The notes below the pieces were generated by a model. The model searched no databases, had not been told where the DNA came from, and saw nothing but the letters and a program-made list of their open reading frames with translations. Shown here piece by piece: positions 1 to 7,760 of a stretch of 44,364 nucleotides of DNA. This DNA comes from Clostridia bacterium. GTDB taxonomy: Bacteria; Bacillota; Clostridia; Christensenellales; Aristaeellaceae. Both the position numbers and the translations under genes were made by a program. Every line of letters starts with the position of its first letter. Position 1 is the stretch's first letter. Location of the stretch: contig JAFUXH010000001.1 in NCBI GenBank assembly GCA_017470945.1, positions 1-44,364 on the forward strand, in the 5' to 3' direction.

Positions 1-185
1 ATTTCCATTCCCTGCTGCTGGGCATCCAGCTCATGTTCAGCTTCATGCTGGCAGACGATGAAAACCCGCTCCGCATTTGCCGGAACTGCGCCAAGGTGTA
101 TGTCGCCAAACGCAAGGATCAGGATTTCTGTGGAGCCTTGTGCAGGAAACAATATGATGCCCGCAAACAAGATGATACCCATTGA
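1..185 (+). CDS. C-terminal end of a DUF6076-like zinc-ribbon protein (partial)
   Basis: Only the last 60 codons are in the window; the reading frame is open from base 3 and stops with TGA at 183-185. The visible part carries two cysteine pairs, CRNC and, about 20 residues later, CGALC, with a basic stretch (AKRKDQ) between them. This is the pattern of the short zinc-ribbon-like tail seen in DUF6076-type proteins of Clostridia. The function is unknown. It sits next to a tnpV gene in an AT-richer patch, so it is probably cargo or remnant of an integrated element. The family assignment rests on the tail alone and is moderate. Confidence 0.55.
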   Translation, partial: FHSLLLGIQLMFSFMLADDENPLRICRNCAKVYVAKRKDQDFCGALCRKQYDARKQDDTH

Positions 186-236
186 AGCACGAAAAAGGGG
201 CAGCCCGCTGTGAGAAACGGGCTGCCCCTGGTTTTT

Positions 237-608
237 TTACTCATATACGATTTCCGTCAGGATAACTTCTTCTGCGCTGTGCTGGATTTCATTCATCCAG
301 CCTACCCAGCCAAACTGATCCTTTGCTTTCAATTTCTCTGTGACGCCTTGCTGTTTTGCCATCTGCGGGATCATGGTCTTCAGCCGTTCTTGGCAGGTGC
401 GTTCAACTTCAGCTAAGTGCTCATACAACTTTCCCGATAGGATCAGGTGGCTGTACAGTCCCGGATGATGTTCCTTCAGATACGCATGGCGCAGCCTGCC
501 ATATTTTCCGATTGGTTTATGAGGCACATCCGGCAAAGAAAAGTTGGGGATCAGGTAATCGCCTACTTGGGTGTAGGTTCCACCCGTTTGTTCAAAGATA
601 CTGTTCAT
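237..608 (-). CDS. tnpV: TnpV family transposon-encoded protein
   Basis: This 123-residue protein starts at the ATG at 608, eight bases after an AGGG-type ribosome binding site (615-620). A longer reading frame continues upstream but lacks a binding site and the family's start. The residues IFEQTGGTYTQVGDYLIPN near the N-terminus, followed by GKYGRLR and a LYSHLILSGKLYEHLAE stretch, are characteristic of TnpV, a small accessory protein of unknown mechanism from Tn4451-like mobilizable transposons. Length matches the family. No recombinase or conjugation gene is seen in the window, so the element either extends leftwards or is a remnant. Confidence 0.85.
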   Translation of the reverse strand: MNSIFEQTGGTYTQVGDYLIPNFSLPDVPHKPIGKYGRLRHAYLKEHHPGLYSHLILSGKLYEHLAEVERTCQERLKTMIPQMAKQQGVTEKLKAKDQFGWVGWMNEIQHSAEEVILTEIVYE

Positions 609-883
609 TTTCAGCCCTCCTTGTGGTATAATCGGCCTATCAAGGCCATCTTGTTGGTTTCGCATAGCTGCGAGGCCATCTTGCCACAGATGAGCTGATC
701 CAGCTATGCTGTATTGGGTGGTGTTTACAACCACCCTTTACAGTATAGCTGTTGAAAGATTTGGGATGGATTTTTCGGTCTGGCAAAGCTGAACGAAGGA
801 AGGCGCAGCAGCGCTACGTTGACCGGAGTGAAGCAAAGCCAGGGCGGAAAAGACGCCCATAGATTCAATGTTTTAGGCAGGAT
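609..883. other. Junction between mobile-element remnant and core genes
   Basis: No gene is supported here. The stretch separates tnpV from the end of the phosphodiesterase gene and marks the change from AT-richer to GC-rich sequence at about 760-880. I see no clear attachment-site duplication or tRNA. Confidence 0.4.
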
Positions 884-1348
884 TTAGTATAAGCTGCGCA
901 GCTCCGCCTCGACGGCCCCCAGCCGGCTGATCCGCAGGATAGCGAAGCGCCCGTCCATGGCCGCGCCGGGGTTGAGCAGCAGGATCCCGTTTCTCCATTC
1001 CATGCGCTGAAGGTGGGTGTGGCCGTACAGGGCCGCCTGGGCCTTTTCCTGGATGGCCAGGGCCAGCAAATCATCCAGCCCCTCCTTCACGTGCTGATAG
1101 TGCCCGTGGGTCAGCACCAGTCGCGCCCCGGACAGATTCACGATATTGAGCGTGTCGGAGCAGAACGGATCGCAGTTGCCCGCCGCCTGGTACACCGGCA
1201 GATCCACCTGCAGATCCCGCAGGTCGTAATAGCCGTCGCCCAAATGGATCAGGGCGTCCAGGGGCTTTTTTTCGGCCTCCATCACCATCAGGATGGTGCT
1301 CAGCCGCCCGGTGAAGCCGTGGGAATCGCTGACGACGCCGATCCGCAT
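884..1348 (-). CDS. YfcE/MJ0936-family metallophosphoesterase
   Basis: The 154-residue protein has the calcineurin-like metal-binding motifs in order: D8 and H10 (SDSHG), GDGYYD, GNCD, LTHGH and YGHTH. The family hydrolyses phosphodiesters using two metal ions; its physiological substrate is usually unknown. The ATG at 1348 is chosen over the GTG three bases earlier because a GGAGG lies seven bases upstream and its ATG overlaps the stop of the upstream rph-rdgB gene (TGATG), a translational-coupling arrangement. It is the last gene of an operon with the FRG-domain gene and rph-rdgB. The GNCD motif replaces the usual GNHD, as in many YfcE-type members. Confidence 0.9.
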   Translation of the reverse strand: MRIGVVSDSHGFTGRLSTILMVMEAEKKPLDALIHLGDGYYDLRDLQVDLPVYQAAGNCDPFCSDTLNIVNLSGARLVLTHGHYQHVKEGLDDLLALAIQEKAQAALYGHTHLQRMEWRNGILLLNPGAAMDGRFAILRISRLGAVEAELRSLY

Positions 1349-2664
1349 CACAGATCCTCCAGGTTGGCCAGCATGGCCTGCATGGCGTGGGCCCGGTGGC
1401 TGATGCGGTTCTTTTCCTCCTGGGCCATTTCGGCAAAGGTTTCGCCGCTCAGGTATTCAAAGTAGGGGTCGTACCCGAAGCCGCCGCTGCCCCGGGGGGT
1501 ATAGGTGATCACGCCGGGGCAGGCCCCCTCCGCCGTGCGCACCTCGCCGTTGGGCAGAGCCAGGGCCATGGCGCACACGAATTGGGCGGTGCGGTCCTCC
1601 GCCGGTATGCCGGCCATGTTTTCGATCAGCAGGTCGTTATTGGCCCGGTCGTCCCCATGGGTGCCGGCATAGCGGGCAGAATGCACCCCCGGGGCCCCGT
1701 CCAGGGCGTCCACGCTCAGGCCGCTGTCGTCGGCCAGGGCGCACAGGCCGGTGGCCTGCATGACGGCCTTCGCCTTGATAATGGCGTTTTCCTCAAAGGT
1801 CGCTCCGTTTTCGTCGATCTCGCCGTCAAAGCCCGCCTCCCGCATGGAAATCACCCGGAAGCGCTCATCCAGCATATCGGAAATTTCCATGATCTTGTGG
1901 GCGTTGTTGCTGGCGATCACAATGGTGCGCCGGGGGGCGATGTGCTCCGCCCGGGGGCCCAGGGCCTGCCGCTGCTTCTGCTGCAATTCCCGGATGCCCT
2001 TTTCCCCCAGGGCCAGGATCTGCCGCAGCTCGTCCCGGGTGAAGGCCCGGCCCTCGCCGGTGCCCTGCAGCTCAATGAAAGCGCCGGTCTCGTCCATCAC
2101 AAAATTCATATCGGTCTGGGCGGCGCTGTCCTCCAGGTAACACAGGTCCAGGCAGGGCACGTCCGCCACGATGCCAGCGCTGACGGCGGCCACCTGGTGC
2201 ACAATGGGGCTTTCCTTCAATTTGCCCTGCCGGATCAGCTTATCCACGGCGCAAACCAGCGCCACGAAGCCCCCGGTGATGGAGGCGGTGCGGGTGCCGC
2301 CGTCGGCCTCCAGCACGTCGCAGTCGATGGTGATGGTGCGCTCCCCCAGGAAGCGGCGGTCCACCGCCTGGCGCAGGGCGCGGCCGATCAGGCGGCTGAT
2401 TTCCACGCTGCGGCCATCCTTTTTCACCCCGTCCCGGGCCTTGCGGCGGCCGGTGGAGGCGGGCAGCATGGCGTATTCCGCCGTGACCCAGCCCAGGCCC
2501 TTGCCCCTTAAAAACGGCGGCACCGATTCCTCCACCGAGGCGGTGCAGATCACCCGGGTGCCCCCGGTGCTGATCAGGCAGCTGCCGTCGGCTGTGCCCA
2601 CAAAATCAACGAGGATATCACAGGGTCTCAATTGGTTGGGTTCTCGCTTGTCGGGACGGGCCAT
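1348..2664 (-). CDS. RNase PH fused to RdgB/HAM1 (XTP/dITP diphosphatase)
   Basis: This 438-residue protein joins two complete enzymes. Residues 1 to about 240 are RNase PH, the phosphorolytic 3'-exoribonuclease that trims tRNA ends; the N-terminus ([12 protein letters not shown]), [10 protein letters not shown] and [11 protein letters not shown] are family signatures. From about residue 245 the protein is an RdgB-type non-canonical purine NTP pyrophosphatase, with [24 protein letters not shown] and the final SHRAHA. RdgB removes ITP and XTP from nucleotide pools. The two genes are often adjacent in bacteria and are also known as a fusion, so this is a real bifunctional protein rather than a sequencing artefact. 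The start ATG follows an AAGGAGG box at slightly long spacing. It lies 37 bases downstream of the FRG gene. Confidence 0.95.
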   Translation of the reverse strand: MARPDKREPNQLRPCDILVDFVGTADGSCLISTGGTRVICTASVEESVPPFLRGKGLGWVTAEYAMLPASTGRRKARDGVKKDGRSVEISRLIGRALRQAVDRRFLGERTITIDCDVLEADGGTRTASITGGFVALVCAVDKLIRQGKLKESPIVHQVAAVSAGIVADVPCLDLCYLEDSAAQTDMNFVMDETGAFIELQGTGEGRAFTRDELRQILALGEKGIRELQQKQRQALGPRAEHIAPRRTIVIASNNAHKIMEISDMLDERFRVISMREAGFDGEIDENGATFEENAIIKAKAVMQATGLCALADDSGLSVDALDGAPGVHSARYAGTHGDDRANNDLLIENMAGIPAEDRTAQFVCAMALALPNGEVRTAEGACPGVITYTPRGSGGFGYDPYFEYLSGETFAEMAQEEKNRISHRAHAMQAMLANLEDL

Positions 2665-2701
2665 GATCCTTCATTCCTCCTTCTGTGATGAACGCCCGGG
2701 G

Positions 2702-3514
2702 TCATTGATCCCCCTTCGGCTTGTGGTATTTGGGCCCCAGGGCGGCGTAACGGCGGGTGATCCATTTGCAGATGCCGTCCAGCCCGGGGTAAATCATGCG
2801 CTCGGAGATATTGATGTAATCCAATTTGTCCCGGATCTCCAGCTTCACCTCCGCCGGGATCACGATGCGGCGGAAGGCCGTTTCGGTGCCGGGCAGATCG
2901 TTGATGGCCACGGCGGGATCGGAACACACGGAAAACAGGGCGTACTGGTTGGCGATGCGGTTGACGGCGCTGGCGGGCTCAAAAAACAGGGCGAAGGGGA
3001 TGGAGGAAATTTGGGTCAGCGCGTCGAAACCATCCCCCACCCGATCCAGCATTTCCATGGTGAAAATATTGCCCCGCTCGGCGGTCAGCATATCGGCCAT
3101 GCGCAGGGGCAGCTGGCGGTTGATCCGGTCGATGTGGGCGCAGAAAATCACCCCGTCCCGATCGTAGGCATCCTGATCCTCGGTGGCGAAATGGGCGGCC
3201 ACCAGGGGGGAATAGGTCCAATCCAACAGGCGGGTGGGCAGGCCGAACTGCTGGGCCATGGCCAGCAGCTGCCAGAAGGAGGTCACCTGCTGCAGATCGG
3301 CGTAGCCGTATTTTTTAAAGGAGCGCAGCATCTGCTTTTCCAGGCTCATATCATGGGCGCACACCCGGTTCAGGCTGGGCACCAGGCCCCAGGCCTGATC
3401 GCTCATGCCCCGGTACACGCAGTTATTCCGGTAACGCAGGATGTCCGCGTCCCATACCCCCTCGAAGATGGCCGACTGCAATTCATCCCAGCCGTGGATG
3501 ACGATTTCCTGCAT
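2702..3514 (-). CDS. FRG domain-containing protein
   Basis: The 270-residue protein has the FRG-domain core: YRG at residues 34-36 (the motif that names the domain, F replaced by Y) followed by WGLVPSLNR, then a second conserved block QFGLPTRLLDWTYSPLVAAHFA around residues 88-110. No transmembrane segment or signal peptide is evident. The biochemical function of FRG proteins is not established; some lie in defence islands. Here the gene sits in a housekeeping operon ahead of rph-rdgB and yfcE and only 41 bases from the divergent queH start, which argues against a defence role. Confidence 0.85.
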   Translation of the reverse strand: MQEIVIHGWDELQSAIFEGVWDADILRYRNNCVYRGMSDQAWGLVPSLNRVCAHDMSLEKQMLRSFKKYGYADLQQVTSFWQLLAMAQQFGLPTRLLDWTYSPLVAAHFATEDQDAYDRDGVIFCAHIDRINRQLPLRMADMLTAERGNIFTMEMLDRVGDGFDALTQISSIPFALFFEPASAVNRIANQYALFSVCSDPAVAINDLPGTETAFRRIVIPAEVKLEIRDKLDYINISERMIYPGLDGICKWITRRYAALGPKYHKPKGDQ

Positions 3515-3555
3515 AAAAAGAACCTCGCTTTGAACAAAATACAGGATAAGGATCG

Positions 3556-4170
3556 ATGATCATGGAACCCAAGCGCAATTACCAGCGGGAAATGGAAGAA
3601 GAGATCGCGCGCCTGAACGGGCGCAGGCCCACCCTGCTGCTGCACAGCTGCTGCGGCCCCTGCTCCAGCGCGGTGCTGGAAAGATTGACGGAGCATTTTC
3701 AGGTGACGCTGCTGTATTACAACCCCAACATCGAGCCGGAGGCGGAATACCGCCGCCGCCTGGCGGAACAGCAGCGGCTGCTGACCCTGATCCCCAGCCA
3801 GGTGGCGCTGCTGCCCTGTGATTACGACCACGCCGCCTTCGACGCCTTCGCCCCCGCGATGGCCCAGGAGCCGGAGGGCGGCGCCCGCTGCCTGCGTTGC
3901 TTCGCCCTGCGGCTGGATTACACCGCCCGGCAGGCGAAGGAGCGAGGCTTTGAATACTTCACCACCACCCTGTCGGTGAGCCCCCACAAGAACGCCGATC
4001 ACGTGAATCAGATCGGCCAGGCGGCCGGGCAGCGGTATGCGGTCCGCTACCTGACGGCCGATTTCAAAAAGAAAAATGGCTATCTGCGTTCGCTGCAATT
4101 ATCCAGGGAATACGATCTGTACCGCCAGGATTACTGCGGTTGCCTTTATTCCAAGCCCGAAAAGGCCTGA
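3556..4170 (+). CDS. queH: Epoxyqueuosine reductase QueH
   Basis: The 204-residue protein carries the QueH (DUF208) signature cysteines: C32, C33 and C36 in HSCCGPCS, a central RCLRC pair, and C194/C196 near the end (YCGC). QueH reduces epoxyqueuosine to queuosine in tRNA, the last step of queuosine synthesis, and is the non-orthologous replacement of QueG; the cysteines hold an iron-sulfur cluster and redox centre. Two ATGs (3556 and 3562) are possible starts. The gene is divergent from the FRG gene and its last 25 bases overlap the end of birA on the other strand. Confidence 0.95.
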   Translation: MIMEPKRNYQREMEEEIARLNGRRPTLLLHSCCGPCSSAVLERLTEHFQVTLLYYNPNIEPEAEYRRRLAEQQRLLTLIPSQVALLPCDYDHAAFDAFAPAMAQEPEGGARCLRCFALRLDYTARQAKERGFEYFTTTLSVSPHKNADHVNQIGQAAGQRYAVRYLTADFKKKNGYLRSLQLSREYDLYRQDYCGCLYSKPEKA

Positions 4171-4919
4171 CTGCCCAGGCTCACTTCCCCGCAGCGCAGG
4201 ATATCCGGCCCATCGTCGGTCCGGATCATCAGCCCGCCGTCGTCGGCCACGCCCGTTACGCGGGCGTTTTTTGTTTGGCCGTCCCGCTGGAATTGGATCT
4301 CCCGGCCGATCAGCGGCATCCGGGATCGGTAATCCTCCAGGATCTGCGGGTCGTTGGGATCCTGCAAAAGCCGCAGCAAATATCCCCCCATGCGCCCGGC
4401 CAGGCGGGATCGGTCGATCTCCGCCTCCAGCGCCCCGGCCGCCCCGGCCTCCGGCGGAAAGCCCCCCGGCGGGGTGCGCACGTTGACGCCGATGCCGATG
4501 ATCACGCCCTCGTCGATTTTCTCCGCCAGGATGCCGCACACCTTTCTGCCCCGGACGAACAGATCGTTCACCCATTTGATGCGGGGGCGCAGGGGGGTCA
4601 GATCCTCGATGGCCCGGCACACCGCCACGGCGGCCAGCAGGGTGATCCTGCCGGGGTCGGTATCCCGGCCCGGATCGCACAGCAGGCTCATATACAGCCC
4701 GGTGCCCGGCGGGGACAGAAACGCCCGGCCCAGCCTGCCCCGGCCCGCCGTTTGGCAATCGGCGATCAGCAGGTACGGCGGGGCGACGCGGCCCGCCCGG
4801 GCCGCCTGCTTCAGGCGCAGGTTGGTGGAATCCACCTCCGCCTCCACCTGGATGGGCGGCAGGATGGGCAACAGATCGGCCATTTCCGCCGCCACGTTTT
4901 GCGCACGCAGGTCACGCAT
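4146..4919 (-). CDS. birA: Biotin--[acetyl-CoA-carboxylase] ligase, no DNA-binding domain
   Basis: This 257-residue protein activates biotin to biotinyl-AMP and transfers it to biotin carboxyl carrier proteins. The biotin/ATP loop GRGRLGR is at residues 59-65, followed by KWVNDL and GIGVNVRT, and a C-terminal SH3-like domain (GREIQFQRDGQ, GVADDGGLMI). There is no N-terminal helix-turn-helix, so this is the monofunctional type that cannot act as a repressor. The ATG at 4919 has a GGGAGG box seven bases upstream; a frame opening 57 bases earlier lacks support. A consensus promoter (4948-4976) precedes it. It ends tail-to-tail with queH, overlapping by 25 bases. Confidence 0.93.
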   Translation of the reverse strand: MRDLRAQNVAAEMADLLPILPPIQVEAEVDSTNLRLKQAARAGRVAPPYLLIADCQTAGRGRLGRAFLSPPGTGLYMSLLCDPGRDTDPGRITLLAAVAVCRAIEDLTPLRPRIKWVNDLFVRGRKVCGILAEKIDEGVIIGIGVNVRTPPGGFPPEAGAAGALEAEIDRSRLAGRMGGYLLRLLQDPNDPQILEDYRSRMPLIGREIQFQRDGQTKNARVTGVADDGGLMIRTDDGPDILRCGEVSLGSQAFSGLE

Positions 4920-4947
4920 GTGCGCCCCTCCCTTCGCTATCCCGTTT

Positions 4948-4976
4948 ATTATACCGGGTTTTCCCCTTTCTGCCAA
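4948..4976 (-). promoter_or_regulatory. Sigma-A-type promoter of birA
   Basis: Read on the minus strand: TTGGCA (4971-4976), a 17-base spacer and TATAAT (4948-4953), about 30 bases before the birA start. It lies in the 63-base gap after sdaAA, so birA is probably transcribed independently of the sda genes. Confidence 0.8.
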
Positions 4977-4982
4977 GGGGCG

Positions 4983-5831
4983 TTAATGCTTCCCGCAGGC
5001 CGAGGGGCAGGCGGCGCAGCCTCCTTCGCCGGTTTCCCGCAGGGAAGGGGGCAATTGCTCGCCCACGGCCTTCATAGCGTCGATCACCTCATCCGGCGGC
5101 AGGGGCGAGGGAATGCCCGCCAGCGCCAGATCGGCGGCCACTAAAGCGCCGGCCACGCCGGAGGCGTTGCGATACACGCAGGGCACCTCCACCAGCCCGT
5201 GCACCGGATCGCACACCAGGCCCATCACGTTCATCAGGGCAAAGGCGCAAGCATCGGCGCTCTGCTGGGGCGCGCCGCCCCGCAGAAACACCAGCGCCGC
5301 AGCCGCCATGGCCGCCGCGCTGCCGCACTCCGCCTGGCAGCCCCCCTGGGCCCCGGAAATGCTGGCCCGGGCGGCGATCACTTCGCCCACGGCCCCGGCC
5401 ACGATCAGCCCGTCGATCAGCATGTCGTCGGACAGGCCGTATTCCTCCTGGGCGGTCAGCAGGGCGGCGGGCAGGATGCCGCAGGCGCCGGCGGTGGGGG
5501 CCGCCACGATCTTGCCCATGGCGGCGTTGCATTCGGCGATGGCCAAGGCCCGGGCGCTGGCACGGCCCAGGAAACTGCCCCCCGCCGTTTGCCCCGCCTC
5601 GACGGCCTGACGCAGCTTGTGGGCCTGGCCGCCGGTCATGCCGCTCATGGAATGCAGCTTGGGATCGAAGCCCCGCTGGGCGCTTTGCCGCATGACGGCC
5701 AGGGCCTGGCGCATTTTTTCGTCGATCTCCTCCGGGGTAATTTCATTGCATTTCATTTCGCTGCGCCGAGCGGCCTCGGCCAGGCCGATCCCCTCCGCGG
5801 CGGCGACCAGATGCTGCAGGGAATATTCCAT
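4983..5831 (-). CDS. sdaAA: L-serine dehydratase, iron-sulfur-dependent, alpha subunit
   Basis: The 282-residue alpha subunit deaminates L-serine to pyruvate and ammonia with the beta subunit encoded just upstream. Three cysteines, C165, C207 and C218, have the spacing (42 and 11 residues) of the [4Fe-4S] ligands known from single-chain bacterial serine dehydratases. Other family marks are SMSGMTGGQA, APTAGACGILPA and CDPVHGLVEVPC. The start at 5831 has AAAGGAG seven bases upstream. The C-terminus carries three further cysteines (CAACPSAC), not part of the usual cluster set. The protein is oxygen-sensitive in this family, in line with an anaerobe. Confidence 0.95.
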   Translation of the reverse strand: MEYSLQHLVAAAEGIGLAEAARRSEMKCNEITPEEIDEKMRQALAVMRQSAQRGFDPKLHSMSGMTGGQAHKLRQAVEAGQTAGGSFLGRASARALAIAECNAAMGKIVAAPTAGACGILPAALLTAQEEYGLSDDMLIDGLIVAGAVGEVIAARASISGAQGGCQAECGSAAAMAAAALVFLRGGAPQQSADACAFALMNVMGLVCDPVHGLVEVPCVYRNASGVAGALVAADLALAGIPSPLPPDEVIDAMKAVGEQLPPSLRETGEGGCAACPSACGKH

Positions 5832-5848
5832 TTCTCCGCTCCTTTCAT

Positions 5849-5880
5849 ACTAAATCTCATCGATTTAGAGGGGATTTAGT
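5849..5880. promoter_or_regulatory. Inverted repeat between sdaAB and sdaAA
   Basis: ACTAAATC (5849-5856) pairs with GATTTAGT (5873-5880), and an inner copy CGATTTAG (5861-5868) can compete for the same arm. The two alternative hairpins lie in the 50-base gap between the two subunit genes. A role in mRNA processing or in balancing the subunits is possible; nothing identifies it as a known riboswitch. Confidence 0.4.
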
Positions 5881-5881
5881 A

Positions 5882-6541
5882 TTAGATCTGCCGCAGCAGC
5901 GTTACATCGGTCACGTTGGGCAAATGCCGCAGGGCGTCCAGCAGCTTTTCACCGGGCAGGGCGTCCAGGGCGATGGCCATGATGGCCTCCCCGCCGGCCT
6001 CCTTGCGGAACACCCGCATGGTGGCGATGTTGATCCGGGCGTTGGACAAAAGCTGCGTCACCGTGGCAATGGCGCCGGGGGCGTCAGTGTGACGGATCAC
6101 CAGGGTGGTTTTATCGCCGGAAAAGCCCACCTCAATGCCGTCGATGAACTGCACCCGGATGCGGCCCCCGCCGATGCTGGCGGCCTGCACGCTGATGCGC
6201 CGCCCGGTTTCGCCGGTCACATCCACCACCACGGTGTTGGGGTGGGCGTCCCGCAGGCGCACGGGCCGGAAGGTGATATTCAGGCCCTCCTCCCGGGCCA
6301 GGTGCAGGCTGCGGCGCAATCGCTCGTCATCCACCGCCATATCCATCAGCCCGCCGGCCACCGCCCGGTCGGTGCCGTGGCCCCGATAGGTTTTTTCAAA
6401 CGACCCGTGGAAGGACACCACCGCCTCCACCGGCTTTTCCCCCAGCAATTGGCGGGCCACCCGCCCGATGCGGGCCGCCCCCGCCGTGTGGGAGGAGGAA
6501 GGACCGATCATCACCGGCCCGATGATATCAAACAGATTCAT
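5882..6541 (-). CDS. sdaAB: L-serine dehydratase, iron-sulfur-dependent, beta subunit
   Basis: This 219-residue subunit begins with the family's serine-binding motif IGPSSSHTAGAARIG (residues 11-25) and ends with an ACT domain (from about residue 145: TTLVIRHTDAPGAIATVTQLL), the small regulatory fold that in related enzymes binds serine. It is the first gene of the sdaAB-sdaAA unit; the start follows AAGGAGG. Serine deamination gives pyruvate, a common energy route in anaerobic fermenters. Confidence 0.95.
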   Translation of the reverse strand: MNLFDIIGPVMIGPSSSHTAGAARIGRVARQLLGEKPVEAVVSFHGSFEKTYRGHGTDRAVAGGLMDMAVDDERLRRSLHLAREEGLNITFRPVRLRDAHPNTVVVDVTGETGRRISVQAASIGGGRIRVQFIDGIEVGFSGDKTTLVIRHTDAPGAIATVTQLLSNARINIATMRVFRKEAGGEAIMAIALDALPGEKLLDALRHLPNVTDVTLLRQI

Positions 6542-6611
6542 GAAACGCCTCCTTGGGCTGACGCCGCGGCACGATACTGCGCGGATTCAGCCGCGCCGCA
6601 TGCCTGCTTCC

Positions 6612-6640
6612 ACTATACCACAATTTGGCCCGCCGGGCAA
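6612..6640 (-). promoter_or_regulatory. Probable promoter of sdaAB-sdaAA
   Basis: On the minus strand TTGCCC (6635-6640), 17-base spacer, TATAGT (6612-6617), giving a leader of about 65 bases. The elements are imperfect but the spacing is exact. Confidence 0.55.
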
Positions 6641-6650
6641 TGCGCATACG

Positions 6651-6693
6651 CAAAGAAAGCCGGCGGGACACATGCACAAAGAAAGCCGGCGGG
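6651..6693. repeat. Tandem duplication of a terminator arm
   Basis: The 17 bases at 6651-6667 (CAAAGAAAGCCGGCGGG) recur exactly at 6677-6693, a 26-base period. The second copy forms the arm of the terminator at 6684-6712. Confidence 0.75.
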
Positions 6694-6712
6694 GTCATTC
6701 TCCTCGCCGGCT
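6676..6712 (-). terminator. Rho-independent terminator of the NrdD-like gene
   Basis: AGCCGGCG (6684-6691) pairs with CGCCGGCT (6705-6712); on the minus strand the stem is followed by TTTCTTTG. It lies about 40 bases past the stop of the 88-residue gene. Confidence 0.75.
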
Positions 6713-6749
6713 ATACCGATCGCTTTGCGCTGACATGCGGAGGGCAGGG

Positions 6750-7016
6750 TCACACCGCGTGCTTCACCCGGTCGTGTTCTTCGCTGCGCTTGGCGTTGTT
6801 GAAGCGATCCAGGGTGCCCACCAGATACCCGGTGATGCGGCGGATGCGATGGAAAGGCGCGTTGCCGAAATCATAATTCAATTCCACATACTCGCCGTCC
6901 ACGTGAATATCGATGGCCTGGGGCCGCGTGCCGTACTTTTCCTGCGCCCGGGCAATATACGCCTGAATTTCTTCCTGAGGCAATTCGCCCCCGGTTACTC
7001 TCACTTGACAATCCAT
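6750..7016 (-). CDS. Small stand-alone protein resembling the NrdD glycyl-radical domain
   Basis: The 88-residue protein ends in a block that aligns with the C-terminus of class III (anaerobic) ribonucleotide reductase NrdD. RRITGYL (59-65) matches the radical motif RRVCGYL, and downstream RFNNAK and RVKH match RPFN-GK and RVKH of NrdD. G63 aligns with the glycine that carries the radical. The cysteine-rich zinc site that precedes this motif in NrdD is missing; in its place is a short sequence (DIHVDGEYVELNYDF) likely to form beta strands. Proteins of this size are annotated as anaerobic ribonucleotide reductase in Clostridia. By analogy with GrcA/YfiD, the spare glycyl-radical part for pyruvate formate-lyase, it could serve as a repair or decoy domain; that is inference. 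A TATAAT element (7043-7048) precedes it. Confidence 0.75.
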   Translation of the reverse strand: MDCQVRVTGGELPQEEIQAYIARAQEKYGTRPQAIDIHVDGEYVELNYDFGNAPFHRIRRITGYLVGTLDRFNNAKRSEEHDRVKHAV

Positions 7017-7069
7017 GGTAGTACACCATCCTTTCTGCCCTTATTATACCACAACCAATAGAGGATGAA

Positions 7070-7519
7070 TCACGGATCCGAAAAAAAATCCGGAATCATT
7101 TTGGCGGCCAGCTGGCCGGCGATATGCTGCAGCCCCCGCTGGTGATAGCGATAGATCTGCCGCTCGTCGTAATTCAGGTTCATGGCGATGCGGAAGAAGG
7201 GCAGGCCCTGCAAATAACGGCTTTCCAGCACCGCCCGGCTCACCTCCTCCGGCACCCGGCGGATGGCGTCGCCGATCTGCTTCTGCCGCTTGAGCAGCAC
7301 GTTGTAATCGGCCAGGATCTCATCCTCCATCTCCCGCAGCGCCTGCTGGGCCTCCGCGTCCAGCGCCGGCAGCTGCCGGGCCCGGGCCCGCAATTGATCC
7401 GCCCGGGCCAGCTTCAGGGCCACCATCGCGTCGATCCTTTGAGCGCCGGACAAAAATTCCCGCGCCGCGTTCTGCCCCTCCTTGGATTGGATATACGCCA
7501 GGATTTCCTCCGCGGTCAT
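7070..7519 (-). CDS. Sigma-70 region-4-like/phage-type regulatory protein
   Basis: The 149-residue protein has a long helical N-terminal half (residues 20-90, rich in A, R, Q and L, probably coiled coil). Its C-terminal half, AVLESRYLQGLPFFRIAMNLNYDERQIYRYHQRGLQ, looks like a sigma-factor region 4 or ArpU/DUF1492-type helix-turn-helix found in phage late-gene regulators and small clostridial regulators. It overlaps the preceding HTH gene by four bases (ATGA), so the two are co-translated. Its target is unknown. Confidence 0.7.
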   Translation of the reverse strand: MTAEEILAYIQSKEGQNAAREFLSGAQRIDAMVALKLARADQLRARARQLPALDAEAQQALREMEDEILADYNVLLKRQKQIGDAIRRVPEEVSRAVLESRYLQGLPFFRIAMNLNYDERQIYRYHQRGLQHIAGQLAAKMIPDFFSDP

Positions 7520-7737
7520 GCCTCCTCCTTCCGCTCAAAGAGCCGCTCCAGGGGCAGATCACAGCATAACGCGCGCTGGATGCGCAGGGCCTCATCCAAT
7601 TGAAGCGACCCTTCGCCCCGCAGCTTCCGCCGCAGGGTGGGATAGCTCATGCCCGTTTTTTCCGAAAGGGTGTGGCTGTCGATTCCTTGTAAAAACATTT
7701 GTACCATGACCTGGGTGTATACGCTTCCGCTTCGCAT
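7516..7737 (-). CDS. Small Cro/CI-type helix-turn-helix protein
   Basis: This 73-residue protein has an XRE-like helix-turn-helix (GIDSHTLSEKTGMSYPTLRRKL, residues about 18-39) and little else. It is the first gene of a two-gene unit with the sigma-like protein. A strong promoter and a 16-base palindrome lie immediately upstream, suggesting it binds there and controls its own synthesis. The ribosome binding site AGGAGGG (7745-7751) fixes the start at 7737. The set resembles a phage-derived regulatory cassette, but no structural phage gene is nearby. Confidence 0.75.
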   Translation of the reverse strand: MRSGSVYTQVMVQMFLQGIDSHTLSEKTGMSYPTLRRKLRGEGSLQLDEALRIQRALCCDLPLERLFERKEEA

Positions 7738-7760
7738 CCCGCATCCCTCCTGTGATGATA

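Noticed and set aside
2702..3514. FRG-domain gene as part of a defence system
   Set aside because: Neighbours are rph-rdgB, yfcE and queH; no toxin, nuclease or restriction gene is near.
5849..5880. Riboswitch between sdaAB and sdaAA
   Set aside because: The gap is only 50 bases and the hairpins do not match a known aptamer.
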